Under the pieces are notes generated by a model, which had not been told where the DNA came from, did no database searches, and worked only from the letters and a program-made list of their open reading frames with translations. DNA of 64,000 bases from an uncultured Ruminococcus sp. (GTDB lineage Bacteria > Bacillota > Clostridia > Oscillospirales > Acutalibacteraceae). A program made the position numbers and the translations under genes. Shown here in pieces: positions 1 through 8,600 of this stretch. The stretch spans positions 48,436 to 112,435 of the forward strand of contig CACXAO010000001.1 in NCBI GenBank assembly GCA_902765625.1, written 5' to 3'. Numbering within the stretch: the first letter of the stretch is position 1; each line of letters begins with the position of its first letter.

Positions 1-1125
1 AAGTCGCCCGAGCAGTTTCTTGAGTGCTACGGCGAATTTTACTCTCTTATCAGCGAGAGAGGCTGCTCCGATAAGCTTGCATACGCAATGACCGAGGCGG
101 CGCTTTTTGATGAAAACTGCTTTACAAGAGCCGCTGCCGGCGGAACGTACACGGAGCTTCCCGGGGACGTGCTGCATGCCGTGCGCCGCGACTGCGAGGC
201 GATTCTGGCTGCGGCTGAGCTTAGCGCCGATGAGGTGCTTGCCGCGTATCCGAGGGCTGAGGAGCTGTCTGAGGTGACCGAGGGTCTGCCGCGCTGGAGG
301 TGCGGCGACTGCGCCGAGAGCTTCAGAATGTTCGACGGCTCGCTCGATAACGTTGCCGCCTACTACCGCAAAAACGGCTGCGGAATGTTCGCGAGATACA
401 AGGCGTTTGTCTGGCGCGACGGCGATATCCGTCCCGTTCTCAATTACGACACGATTTCGCTCGACGAGTTTACGGGCTACGAGCGTCAGCGCGACAAGGT
501 AGTTCAGAACACCAAAGCATTTCTCGAGGGCAAAAGCTGCAACAACTGCCTGCTTTTCGGCGATATGGGTACCGGAAAAAGCTCTACCGTCAAGGCTGTC
601 GCCAACGCTTTCAGAGCAGACGGTCTGAGGATTGTTGAGATCCCCAAGGAGCGTCTCACCGACTTTCCTCTGCTTGCCGACAAGCTCTCGCAGCTGCCGA
701 TGAAGTTCATCATCTTTATCGACGACCTTTCGTTCCAGCATCAGGACAGAAGCTATACCACGTTAAAGGCGGTGCTCGAAGGCGGTCTGGCGGCGCGTCC
801 GCGAAACGCCCTGATCTACGCCACCTCGAACCGCAGGCACATCGTCAAGGAGAAGCTCTCCGACCGCGCCTTTGAAATTGACGACGTGAACACGCGCGAC
901 AATATGCAGGAGACCCTCTCGCTTTCCGACCGCTTCGGACTGACGGTCTGCTACACCGTTCCCAAGAAAAGCGAGTTCCTCGAAATAGTCGCGGCTATGG
1001 CTAAGGAAAAAGGTATTTCGATCAGCGAGACCGAGCTTTTCGCGGGAGCCGAGCGTTTTGCGCTTGTAAAGGGCGGACGTTCTCCGCGCTGCGCGAAGCA
1101 GTACGTTGAATCACTATACACATAA
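1..1125 (+). CDS. DUF815-family AAA-type ATPase, 5' end outside window
   Basis: The reading frame is open from base 1, so the gene begins upstream; an in-frame ATG at 88 is internal, because the residues before it (ending in SERGCSDKLAYA) read as protein. The visible 374 residues carry a P-loop, GDMGTGKSS, at about 11-13 kDa into the visible part (bases 559-585), and a Walker B stretch IIFIDDLSF at about 712-738. A sensor-like YATSNRRHI follows at 820. This arrangement matches the DUF815 family of cytoplasmic P-loop ATPases, whose cellular role is not established. It is followed after 16 bp by a lipoprotein gene with its own AGGAG site, so the two may be co-transcribed. Family assignment rests on remembered motif order. 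Confidence 0.8.
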   Translation, partial: KSPEQFLECYGEFYSLISERGCSDKLAYAMTEAALFDENCFTRAAAGGTYTELPGDVLHAVRRDCEAILAAAELSADEVLAAYPRAEELSEVTEGLPRWRCGDCAESFRMFDGSLDNVAAYYRKNGCGMFARYKAFVWRDGDIRPVLNYDTISLDEFTGYERQRDKVVQNTKAFLEGKSCNNCLLFGDMGTGKSSTVKAVANAFRADGLRIVEIPKERLTDFPLLADKLSQLPMKFIIFIDDLSFQHQDRSYTTLKAVLEGGLAARPRNALIYATSNRRHIVKEKLSDRAFEIDDVNTRDNMQETLSLSDRFGLTVCYTVPKKSEFLEIVAAMAKEKGISISETELFAGAERFALVKGGRSPRCAKQYVESLYT

Positions 1126-1141
1126 TATGGAGGAGATTTAA

Positions 1142-2470
1142 ATGAAAAAAATCATATCCGTTCTTCTCGCGGCAGTTATGGTCTGCACCGCGGCGGTAAT
1201 GTTCGCTGGCTGCGGCGACGGCAACTACCCCGTAACGGTCGCGAATATCACCATCGACAAGGAGCCTGCGGGAATCGTGGTTCTCGACCCGTCGGCTGCG
1301 GATATCATCTCATACATGAGCTACGACGGAAAGATCGTAGGCAGAAGCACGGAGGTTGACCAGAGCTACCTCGCTGTTGCGCCCGATTTCGGCACGGCTG
1401 CTAACCCCAACGCCGACTCGATCATTGAATCCGGCGCTCAGGTGGTTTTTGCCAACGACAAAATCAACGCTGATACCGTAAAGACCCTTGAGGAGAAGAA
1501 GATTAAGGTTATCAAGATGTCGCTTGCCGACACTCCCAAGGAGCTTGAAACAAACTACACCACAATCGGCAAGATCCTCGGCGGCGCGGTTACAGGTCTT
1601 GAAAAGGGCACATCCTCCTACCAAAAGCTCATTGAGCATATGGATAAGCTCAAAATCGAGGCGGCTTCTTCGACCGCTTCAACAGCGCTCGACACCGCTT
1701 GCTACCTCTATGTGGACGACGGCAGTCTCCGCGTTATGACGAGCGGAACATATGTTGATATGCTCATCGGCTACACCGGCGCTGTGAATGTCGCTGTAAA
1801 TATCGCTGACGGCAACGTCGACGTAAACACCCTGCGCATCGCCAATCCGAACTATATTTTCTATTCCGACGAGCAGACCCTCAACGCTATCCAGAGCGAC
1901 GACGTGCTCTCAAAGCTCACCGCGATCACATCCGGCAAGGCGCTGCAGATCTCAAACACAGAGATCACCCGTCAGGGTCTCACCGCTCTTTCAACGCTTG
2001 AGAAGATGATCAACTTCATGCATCCCGAGCTTGACAAGAAATCCACCTCCGACGAGGCGGCTGCTCAGACCGCGACTCAGGCGGCACAGCCTGCTCAGAC
2101 CGCGACAGAGGCGGCAACTCAGGCGGCTCAGGCGGCAACTCAGGCTGCTACCGAGGCACCTCACTCCGAGGCAGACAGATATGATATCAAAATCACCGAC
2201 GATCTCGTTCTCAAGAAGGGCGACGAGGACTCGGAAGACGTTAAGGACGTATGGGAGCTGCAGCACAGACTGTGGAACCTCGACTACATCATCGGCGTTG
2301 ACAACGTGACCGGATATTACGGCGATAAGACCGAGCAGGCTGTCAAGGATTATCAGAAGGCGGCAGGCATTGAAGAAACCGGTATTGCCGACAATAAGAC
2401 GATCGTCTCATTGTTTATGAGCGACGCACCCAAGGCGGTTCTTCCCGAGGGCGTAACCAACGATGAATAA
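1142..2470 (+). CDS. Lipoprotein: metal-receptor-type substrate-binding domain plus peptidoglycan-binding domain
   Basis: A 442-residue exported lipoprotein. Residues 1-25 form a signal peptide ending in a lipobox (MFAGC). Residues about 35-290 read like the helical-backbone metal/cobalamin/siderophore receptor fold of BtuF and FhuD (VVLDPSAADIISYM, then KVIKMSLADTPKELETNYTTIGKILG). Next comes a low-complexity Ala/Gln/Thr linker (about 300-345) and a C-terminal peptidoglycan-binding domain 1 (about 360-430; LQHRLWNLDYI, GYYGDKTEQAVKDYQ). The fusion suggests a receptor held at the cell wall. No ABC permease or ATPase lies next to it, so the substrate and the partner transporter are unknown. 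AGGAG at 1131-1135 supports the ATG at 1142. A hairpin terminator follows the stop. Confidence 0.75.
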   Translation: MKKIISVLLAAVMVCTAAVMFAGCGDGNYPVTVANITIDKEPAGIVVLDPSAADIISYMSYDGKIVGRSTEVDQSYLAVAPDFGTAANPNADSIIESGAQVVFANDKINADTVKTLEEKKIKVIKMSLADTPKELETNYTTIGKILGGAVTGLEKGTSSYQKLIEHMDKLKIEAASSTASTALDTACYLYVDDGSLRVMTSGTYVDMLIGYTGAVNVAVNIADGNVDVNTLRIANPNYIFYSDEQTLNAIQSDDVLSKLTAITSGKALQISNTEITRQGLTALSTLEKMINFMHPELDKKSTSDEAAAQTATQAAQPAQTATEAATQAAQAATQAATEAPHSEADRYDIKITDDLVLKKGDEDSEDVKDVWELQHRLWNLDYIIGVDNVTGYYGDKTEQAVKDYQKAAGIEETGIADNKTIVSLFMSDAPKAVLPEGVTNDE

Positions 2471-2490
2471 TACTAATATCTAAAAAATAA

Positions 2491-2527
2491 AGAGAAGCTT
2501 GAAATCAATCAGGCTTCTCTTTTTTAT
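2491..2527. terminator. Intrinsic terminator between convergent genes
   Basis: AGAGAAGCTTGA and TCAGGCTTCTCT form a stem with an AATCAA loop, followed by TTTTTATT on the plus strand. An A-rich run precedes it, so it can also stop transcripts of the convergent L,D-transpeptidase gene. Confidence 0.85.
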
Positions 2528-2543
2528 TATTTGTTTGTCAACG

Positions 2544-3722
2544 TTATTCCACCCAGATAATAACCGATTGTTCCGCGCTGCGGTTGAGGGCGTCGGTTAC
2601 TCGGTAGGTGATTTTGTACTCGCCCTTTCGCGTGCTTACAACGTTGCCTATCGCCTCGACCTTTCCCGTGATATCGTTGCCGCAGCTGTCGGTTGCCGTT
2701 ACGCCGCGGTAGATGTTATAGTCGTCGCCGACATGCACGATCGTGTTTTCGGGAAGCTTGATTTCGGGGGTCTTGCCGTTGTAGGGGTTGTCCTCCTCGT
2801 TGTCGGTGGGGTCCCAGCCGATTTTGAGGTCTGCGACCCTCATGGGAGTCGGCTTGCCGAGCGGTTCCTTGTCGCTGCTGTCGTAAATCTTAACGTAGGT
2901 GCCGACGGGACAGTTGTCAAAAATCCACTTCGCGTCGCTCACCGCGAGCCTTACGCAGCCCAGTGAAGCGTCTGTGCCCAGCTTGTTGTACTCCTCGCTT
3001 TCAAGACTGTCGTTTTCAAGAAGCTCGGTGTAGGGTACGCTGTGAAACAGAAAGTTGCCGTCTATGCCGGTTACGTACTTGCCGTAAACGTCGTCGAACA
3101 GCGCGTGCCATTCGGAGGTGAAGTAGGTCTCAAATTCGCCCGTGATCGTACCCTTGTTAAGTCCGCAGGAGCAGACCATCGCGCGTACGGGAACGGTGTA
3201 TTCGCCGTCGCCGTCGTAGGTGTAGACGGTCACGATGTTCTGTTCGCGGTTGACGAGGATGTGGTACAGAGCCTTGTCGCCCAGCTCGTTTTTATTCAGG
3301 ATATCCTCGTTTGCGGTGATCGCGGTCGAGTAGATATCGGTTTTGGCAGCGTCCTCCGGTTCCTCAACCGTGACGGTGTAAACGGTCTCGCTGCCGTCGC
3401 TGTAGCGCGCCGTGACCTCTGCGACGCCTGTTGTGAACGCGTCCAGCCGTCCTCCGCTGTCTACGGTCAGTATGCTCTCGTCGCTGCTTTCCCAAGAGAG
3501 CAGCTTTTCTTCGTTTTGCCCGGTGATATGTATGACAGTCGGCTCGTTTTGCTTCATGAGGAAGGCTTTCTCGGTGACGGTCGGTTCCGTGTCCTCGCGG
3601 AACGGAGTTTGCGCGTTTGTTATGCCGGCGTTCCGGGTGATTCCGACAATGCACAGCGCCGAGAGCAGCATAATTGCGGCGGCGATTACGTACAGCGCGG
3701 TAATCAGAATTCTTCTTGTCAT
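2544..3722 (-). CDS. L,D-transpeptidase (YkuD domain) with Ig-like domains
   Basis: A 392-residue cell-envelope enzyme expected to make 3-3 cross-links in peptidoglycan or to attach proteins to it. Residues 7-28 are an N-terminal membrane anchor (LITALYVIAAAIMLLSALCI). Residues about 50-125 look like a bacterial Ig-like (BIG2) domain (TVDSGGRLDAFTTGVAEVTA). The YkuD catalytic domain spans about 150-285, with HSVPYTELL and the active-site motif SLGCVRL, including the nucleophile Cys. A C-terminal Ig/HYR-like region follows (VTDALNRSAEQSVIIWV). The ATG at 3722 is preceded by AGAGG and a promoter. It is divergent from the DUF5662 gene. Confidence 0.88.
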   Translation of the reverse strand: MTRRILITALYVIAAAIMLLSALCIVGITRNAGITNAQTPFREDTEPTVTEKAFLMKQNEPTVIHITGQNEEKLLSWESSDESILTVDSGGRLDAFTTGVAEVTARYSDGSETVYTVTVEEPEDAAKTDIYSTAITANEDILNKNELGDKALYHILVNREQNIVTVYTYDGDGEYTVPVRAMVCSCGLNKGTITGEFETYFTSEWHALFDDVYGKYVTGIDGNFLFHSVPYTELLENDSLESEEYNKLGTDASLGCVRLAVSDAKWIFDNCPVGTYVKIYDSSDKEPLGKPTPMRVADLKIGWDPTDNEEDNPYNGKTPEIKLPENTIVHVGDDYNIYRGVTATDSCGNDITGKVEAIGNVVSTRKGEYKITYRVTDALNRSAEQSVIIWVE

Positions 3723-3751
3723 ATTGTTACCTCTTTGTAATACTTATTACT

Positions 3752-3780
3752 ATTATACAATCTTTTGCAAGAATAATCAA
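3752..3780 (-). promoter_or_regulatory. Sigma-A promoter for the L,D-transpeptidase gene
   Basis: On the minus strand TTGATT, 17 bp, TATAAT; the start codon lies about 30 bp downstream of the -10 box. Confidence 0.65.
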
Positions 3781-3784
3781 TAGT

Positions 3785-3813
3785 TTTACATTTGCAAATT
3801 TTTGTGGTAAAAT
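3785..3813 (+). promoter_or_regulatory. Sigma-A promoter for the DUF5662-glycosylase pair
   Basis: TTTACA, 17 bp, TAAAAT, ending 18 bp before the ATG at 3832. It lies back to back with the divergent promoter at 3752-3780. Confidence 0.65.
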
Positions 3814-3831
3814 AGGGAAGGTGATAGAATT

Positions 3832-4356
3832 ATGGGACATCCGATCAAACATTTCATTACAATTACAAACCACAGACACAAGGTCATCGCTAACTGCGCG
3901 CGCGCCGGAATACTCTGGCAGGGTCTGAGGCACGATTTGTCAAAGTACAGTCCGACCGAGTTTATACCCGGCGCGAAGTATTATCAGGGCAACCGCAGCC
4001 CGAACGAGAAGGAACGCGAGCTGTACGGCAGCTCGAGGGCGTGGATGCACCACAAGGGCAGAAACCGCCACCATTACGAGTACTGGAACGACTACAATCC
4101 CAAGACAAAGCAGATCGAGAACGTCGAAATGCCGACGCGCTTTTTGATAGAGATGTTCTGCGACCGCGTGGCGGCAAGCAAGATCTACAACGGCAAAAAT
4201 TACACCGACGCGCACCCCTACGAGTATTTTCTGCGCGTAAAGGGCAAGCGCCGCATGCACGAAAAAACCGAGGCCATGCTCGAAAAGCTGCTTGTAATGC
4301 TGCGCGACGAGGGTGAGGAAAAGACCTTTGCCTACATCCGGAGGATGAAGAAGTGA
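3832..4356 (+). CDS. DUF5662 family protein
   Basis: A 174-residue cytosolic protein rich in His, Arg and Tyr. It begins MGHPIKHFITITNHRHKVI and continues with LRHDLSKYS, HHKGRNRHHYEYW and FCDRVAASK. Repeated conserved HD/HH pairs give it the look of a small metal-dependent helical protein, but no catalytic activity is established for DUF5662. It is translationally coupled to the downstream glycosylase gene: the stop codon overlaps that GTG start. GGTGAT at 3820-3825 serves as ribosome site. Confidence 0.75.
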   Translation: MGHPIKHFITITNHRHKVIANCARAGILWQGLRHDLSKYSPTEFIPGAKYYQGNRSPNEKERELYGSSRAWMHHKGRNRHHYEYWNDYNPKTKQIENVEMPTRFLIEMFCDRVAASKIYNGKNYTDAHPYEYFLRVKGKRRMHEKTEAMLEKLLVMLRDEGEEKTFAYIRRMKK

Positions 4357-4844
4357 ACGCGCCGCAGAGGGTAGAGCATCCGTTTCCGCCGCTTTTTAAC
4401 AGCGAGTCCAAAACGCTGATTCTGGGCAGCTTCCCGTCGGTCAAATCGCGCGAGGCGATGTTCTTTTACGGCCATCCGCAAAACCGCTTCTGGAAGCTCA
4501 TCGCGCTGCTGTGCGGAGAAGATGTTCCGGTCACGACGGAGGAAAAATCAGCGCTGATTCTGAACAACCGCCTTGCGCTGTGGGATTCCGTTCAGTCCTG
4601 CACGGTCACAGGCTCGTCGGACAGCTCTGTGCGCGACGTTGTGCCTAACGACCTCAGCGTGATTTTTGAGAACAGCAGGGTGAACCGCGTCTTTTGCAAC
4701 GGCGCGCTCTCGTATAAGATGTACACGAAATATATTCTTCCCCAAACGGGCGTTGCGGCGGTAAAGCTGCCGTCGACAAGTCCGGCAAACGCCGCATATT
4801 CTCTGGAGCGGCTGGCTGAGGAGTGGAAGGTAATTTTTGAATAG
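4353..4844 (+). CDS. DNA-deoxyinosine (hypoxanthine) glycosylase, uracil-DNA glycosylase fold
   Basis: A 163-residue cytosolic base-excision repair enzyme. The UDG-fold signature LILGSFPSVKSREA at about 23-36 is followed by FYGHPQNRFWKLI, typical of the small hypoxanthine/uracil-DNA glycosylases. The C-terminal LPSTSPANA resembles motif 2 of the superfamily. The start is GTG at 4353, overlapping the TGA of the previous gene (GTGA), which indicates coupled translation. The substrate (deoxyinosine rather than uracil) is inferred from family resemblance only. A terminator follows. Confidence 0.8.
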   Translation: MNAPQRVEHPFPPLFNSESKTLILGSFPSVKSREAMFFYGHPQNRFWKLIALLCGEDVPVTTEEKSALILNNRLALWDSVQSCTVTGSSDSSVRDVVPNDLSVIFENSRVNRVFCNGALSYKMYTKYILPQTGVAAVKLPSTSPANAAYSLERLAEEWKVIFE

Positions 4845-4845
4845 A

Positions 4846-4886
4846 CAAAAAGAAAGCCCGAAGCAGATTTGCTCCGGGCTGTTTTG
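4846..4886. terminator. Bidirectional intrinsic terminator
   Basis: AGCCCG-AAGCA and TGCT-CCGGGCT form a stem at 4855-4880. A GTTTTGG run follows on the plus strand and TTTCTTTTTG on the minus strand, so it serves both convergent genes. Confidence 0.7.
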
Positions 4887-4895
4887 GTATATTGA

Positions 4896-5429
4896 TTATT
4901 TATTGAGAGAAGCGTAAATCTTGTCCATCAGGTTCTTGATGAAGGGAATTTGGCCGAGAAGCGGAATTTCAACAGTCTTGCCAGTAGCAGCGTTTACGAT
5001 ACCGATGATCGACATAACGGTGAAGAAGATGTAGCCGAGGCTGAAGATTGTGTTGAATACATAATAAATGTAGCTTGGTGTGTAGAAGCCGTAGTAGTAG
5101 GTTCTGGTGGGAAGGTCAATGATAAGAAGAAGGATTCTTGTTGCAATGACGTAAGCAAGCTCGCATGCACAAACGTTTGCGCCTTCCTTAACGTGGAACT
5201 TGCAGTATTCGGATGTCTTTCTTACAAAGAGGGGAATGAGGAAGAGCAGGTTTATGTATGAAAGCCATGCAATACCCTTGTTCTGCTGAACGTCAGCGTC
5301 GCCTGAAACTACCTGGGGCTGAACGGGAGCCTGCTGGGGCTGCTGAGCGTTACCTACTGTGGTGCCGCAGTTGGGGCAGAACGCCGCGTCGTCATTGATC
5401 TGCTGTCCGCAATTCTTACAAAATGCCAT
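4896..5429 (-). CDS. Zinc-ribbon membrane protein
   Basis: A 177-residue protein. The N terminus has a zinc ribbon (C5, C8, C18, C21: FCKNCGQ and AFCPNCGTT), then a Gln/Pro-rich linker to about residue 45, and then three to four hydrophobic segments (AWLSYINLLFLIPLFV, VIATRILLLIIDL, FFTVMSIIGIVNAATG). The membrane part resembles DUF4870-type small integral proteins. The function is unknown. AGGAG before the ATG and a consensus promoter at 5486-5514 indicate an independent transcript. Confidence 0.75.
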   Translation of the reverse strand: MAFCKNCGQQINDDAAFCPNCGTTVGNAQQPQQAPVQPQVVSGDADVQQNKGIAWLSYINLLFLIPLFVRKTSEYCKFHVKEGANVCACELAYVIATRILLLIIDLPTRTYYYGFYTPSYIYYVFNTIFSLGYIFFTVMSIIGIVNAATGKTVEIPLLGQIPFIKNLMDKIYASLNK

Positions 5430-5485
5430 GATTGTACTCCTTTTTTACAAATAGAAAATATAGTGTTTTGGCTTTAACACGCTAA

Positions 5486-5514
5486 ATTATAAGGCAATCA
5501 GAGCAGGTTGTCAA
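5486..5514 (-). promoter_or_regulatory. Consensus sigma-A promoter for the zinc-ribbon membrane protein
   Basis: On the minus strand TTGACA, 17 bp, TATAAT. The rest of 5430-5661 shows only this promoter and the purL terminator. Confidence 0.75.
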
Positions 5515-5625
5515 CGGCAAAATGCAAATTTGTAGCAATGCCTAAAAATAAAAAAGGCTAAAAAGACGGTTGGTGTATTTTAACAATGTAAACCGGCGTT
5601 TTTTGTAGGTAGTAGACAGAAAATA

Positions 5626-5652
5626 CCGGACAGTCGGTTGCCGACTGTCCGG
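5626..5652 (-). terminator. Terminator downstream of purL
   Basis: A perfect 12-bp stem (CCGGACAGTCGG with CCGACTGTCCGG) closes on a 3-base loop, and TATTTTCTG follows on the minus strand, 10 bases past the purL stop. Confidence 0.8.
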
Positions 5653-5661
5653 AAAAATATT

Positions 5662-8600
5662 TTACTTAAAGTAGTTTACGCCGCTCTCAAAGATTTTCTG
5701 ATCCTTCTCAAACGGAACGTTTTTGTAGAGATTTTCGCCCTTTCTCTCGCTGTGACCCATCTTGCCGAGCACTCTGCCGTCGGGCGAGGTGATACCCTCG
5801 ATAGCGCATACGGAGCCGTTGAGGTTGAACTCAATGCTGTCGGAGGGCTTGCCGCCGAGATCAACGTACTGGGTAGCGATCTGACCGTTTGCCGCAAGCT
5901 GCTTAACGGTTTCGAGGTCAGCCATAAACCTGCCCTCGCCGTGAGAAACGGGAATTGCGAATACGTCGCCTGCGTTAACGCCGCTGAACCACGGTGACTT
6001 GACCGAGGTAACGCGGGTGTAAGCCATGTGGGAGATATGTCTGCCCACGGTGTTGAAGGTCAGGGTCGGGTCGGTGGGCTTGAGCTCGCGGATCTCGCCG
6101 TAGGGAACAAGACCGAGCTTGATAAGCGCCTGGAAGCCGTTGCAGATACCGAGCATAAGACCGTCGCGGTTGTTGAGCAGATCGCTTACCGCCTCCGAAA
6201 CGCGCGGATTGCGGAAGGTTGTCGCGATGAACTTGCCGGAGCCGTCGGGTTCGTCGCCGCCCGAGAAGCCGCCGGGCAGCATTATCATCTGAGACTGACG
6301 GATGATCTGCTCCATGCGCTCGATCGTTTCCTCGATGCCGCTCTGGGTGAGGTTCTTAACGATGAGCATCTCGACCTCTGCGCCTGCCTTTTCAAAGGCT
6401 CTAGCTGTGTCTACCTCGCAGTTGGTGCCGGGGAATACGGGAATGAATACCTTGGGCTTAGCCGCCTTGATAACGGGCGACGAGGTGTTTCTCTCGGTGA
6501 AGAGAGGCGCGTCGACCGCGATTTCGGGGCATTCAGCCTGAGTCGGGAATACCTTTTCGAGAGGAGCCGTCCACTTTTCGACGATCTCGCTGAGAGCGAC
6601 AGACTTGCCGCCCATAGTGATCTTCGCGTCGTCGGTGACAGTACCGAGGTCGTAGCTGAGCACGCCGTCGAGGGTCGCGCCGTCCGCAAGCTCAAGAATA
6701 AGCGAGCCTGAAAGCGGTGCGAAAAGCTCCTTGTTTGTAAGCTCCTTGGTGAAGCTGAAGCCGAGGCTGTTGCCGAAGCAAGCCTTGCATACGCTCGCGG
6801 CAGCGCCGCCTTCCTTGACAACGGAAGCCGAGATCACCTTGCCGCTCTCCATGAGGGCGTAAACAGCCTTGTACATCTCGATCAGCTTATCCCATTCGGG
6901 CATGAGGGTTTCTTTGTTTTCGGGAACGGGAACGTAGATTACCTTCGAACCCGCGTTCTTGAACTCGGCGGAGATAGTCTTGCTAGCCTTTGTCATGGCG
7001 ACGGCGAAGCTTACGAGGGTGGGCGGTACGTCGATGTCCTCAAAGGAGCCTGACATACTGTCCTTGCCGCCGATGGAGGGCAGACCGAGCTTGAGCTGAG
7101 CCTGCATTGCGCCGAGCAGAGCCGCGGCGGGCTTGCCCCAGCGCGAGGGAACATCGTTGAGTCTTTCAAAATATTCCTGGAAGGTGAGTCTCGCGGTCAG
7201 CGGATCAGCGCCTATAGCGAGGAGCTTAGAGGTTGATTCAACAACCGCGTATGCCGAGCCGTGGAACGGACTCCAGCGCGATACGCCCGGAATAAAGCCG
7301 TAGCTCATCGCGGTCGCGTCGTCGGTTTCGCCCTGCTCAAGCGGAATCTTGGCAGCCATAGCCTCCTGCGGAGTGAGCTGGGTCTTGCCGCCGAAGGGCA
7401 TGATTACGGTAGCGGCGCCGATTGAAGCGTCAAAGCGTTCGCTCAGACCGATCTGAGAGCAAACCTCAAGCCTTGCCATGTTCTCGCCGATCGCCTCCTC
7501 AAAGGGCAGATTTGCAAGCTTTTCGGGACACGCCTCGCGGTAGCATTCCTCAGCCTTGGGAGCGGTGATGAACGCCTTGGCAACCTGGGTAACGCCGTTT
7601 GTGTTGAGGAACGCGCGGCTGAGGTCGACGATCTTGTCGCCTCTCCAGTGCATAGTCAGCCGCGGATTCTCGGTGACGACCGCCACTGCGGTAGCCTCGA
7701 GGTTCTCTGTCTCCGCGTATTTAATAAACTTGTCTACGTCGTTTTTATCGAGAACGACAGCCATTCTCTCCTGCGACTCCGAGATAGCAAGCTCGGTGCC
7801 GTCGAGACCGTCGTATTTCTTTGTGACCTTGTCAAGCTCCACGGTAAGACCGTCGGCAAGCTCGCCGATGGCAACGCAAACGCCGCCCGCGCCGAAGTCG
7901 TTGCAGCGCTTGATGAGCTTCGCTACGTCGGGGTTGCGGAAAAGACGCTGGATTTTGCGCTCTGTGGGCGGATTACCCTTCTGAACCTCAGCGCCGCAGG
8001 TTTCGATGGAGCTTTCGGTGTGAGCCTTTGAGGAGCCGGTAGCGCCGCCGCAGCCGTCGCGTCCCGTTCTGCCGCCGAGGAGTACGATAACGTCGTCGGG
8101 CATGGGAACCTCGCGGATAACGTTCTCCTTGGGAGAAGCGCCGATTACCGCGCCGATCTCCATTCTCTTGGCAACGTAGCCCTTGTCGTACAGCTCAACT
8201 ACCTGACCCGTGGCAAGACCGATCTGGTTGCCGTAGGAGGAGTAGCCGTTGGCCGCGCCGGTCGTGATCTTGCGCGAGGGCAGCTTGCCGTGCATAGTGT
8301 CCTTGAAGGGGATCGTCGGGTCGCCGGAGCCGGTCACGCGCATAGCCTGATAAACATAGGCGCGTCCGGACAGCGGATCGCGGATAGCGCCGCCGAGACA
8401 GGTTGCCGCGCCGCCGAAGGGTTCGATTTCGGTGGGATGGTTGTGGGTTTCGTTCTTGAACTGAACGAGCCATTTTTCGGTTTTGCCGTCGATCGTAACG
8501 GGAACCTCGATCGAGCAGGCGTTGATCTCGTCGCTTTCGTCGAGGTCGGGGATCATGCCCTTCTTTTTGAGCGACTTCATGCCCATGAGAGCCATATCCA

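Noticed and set aside
2031-2309. Small Arg-rich frames inside the lipoprotein gene
   Set aside because: They are shifted readings of the repetitive Ala/Gln/Thr linker.
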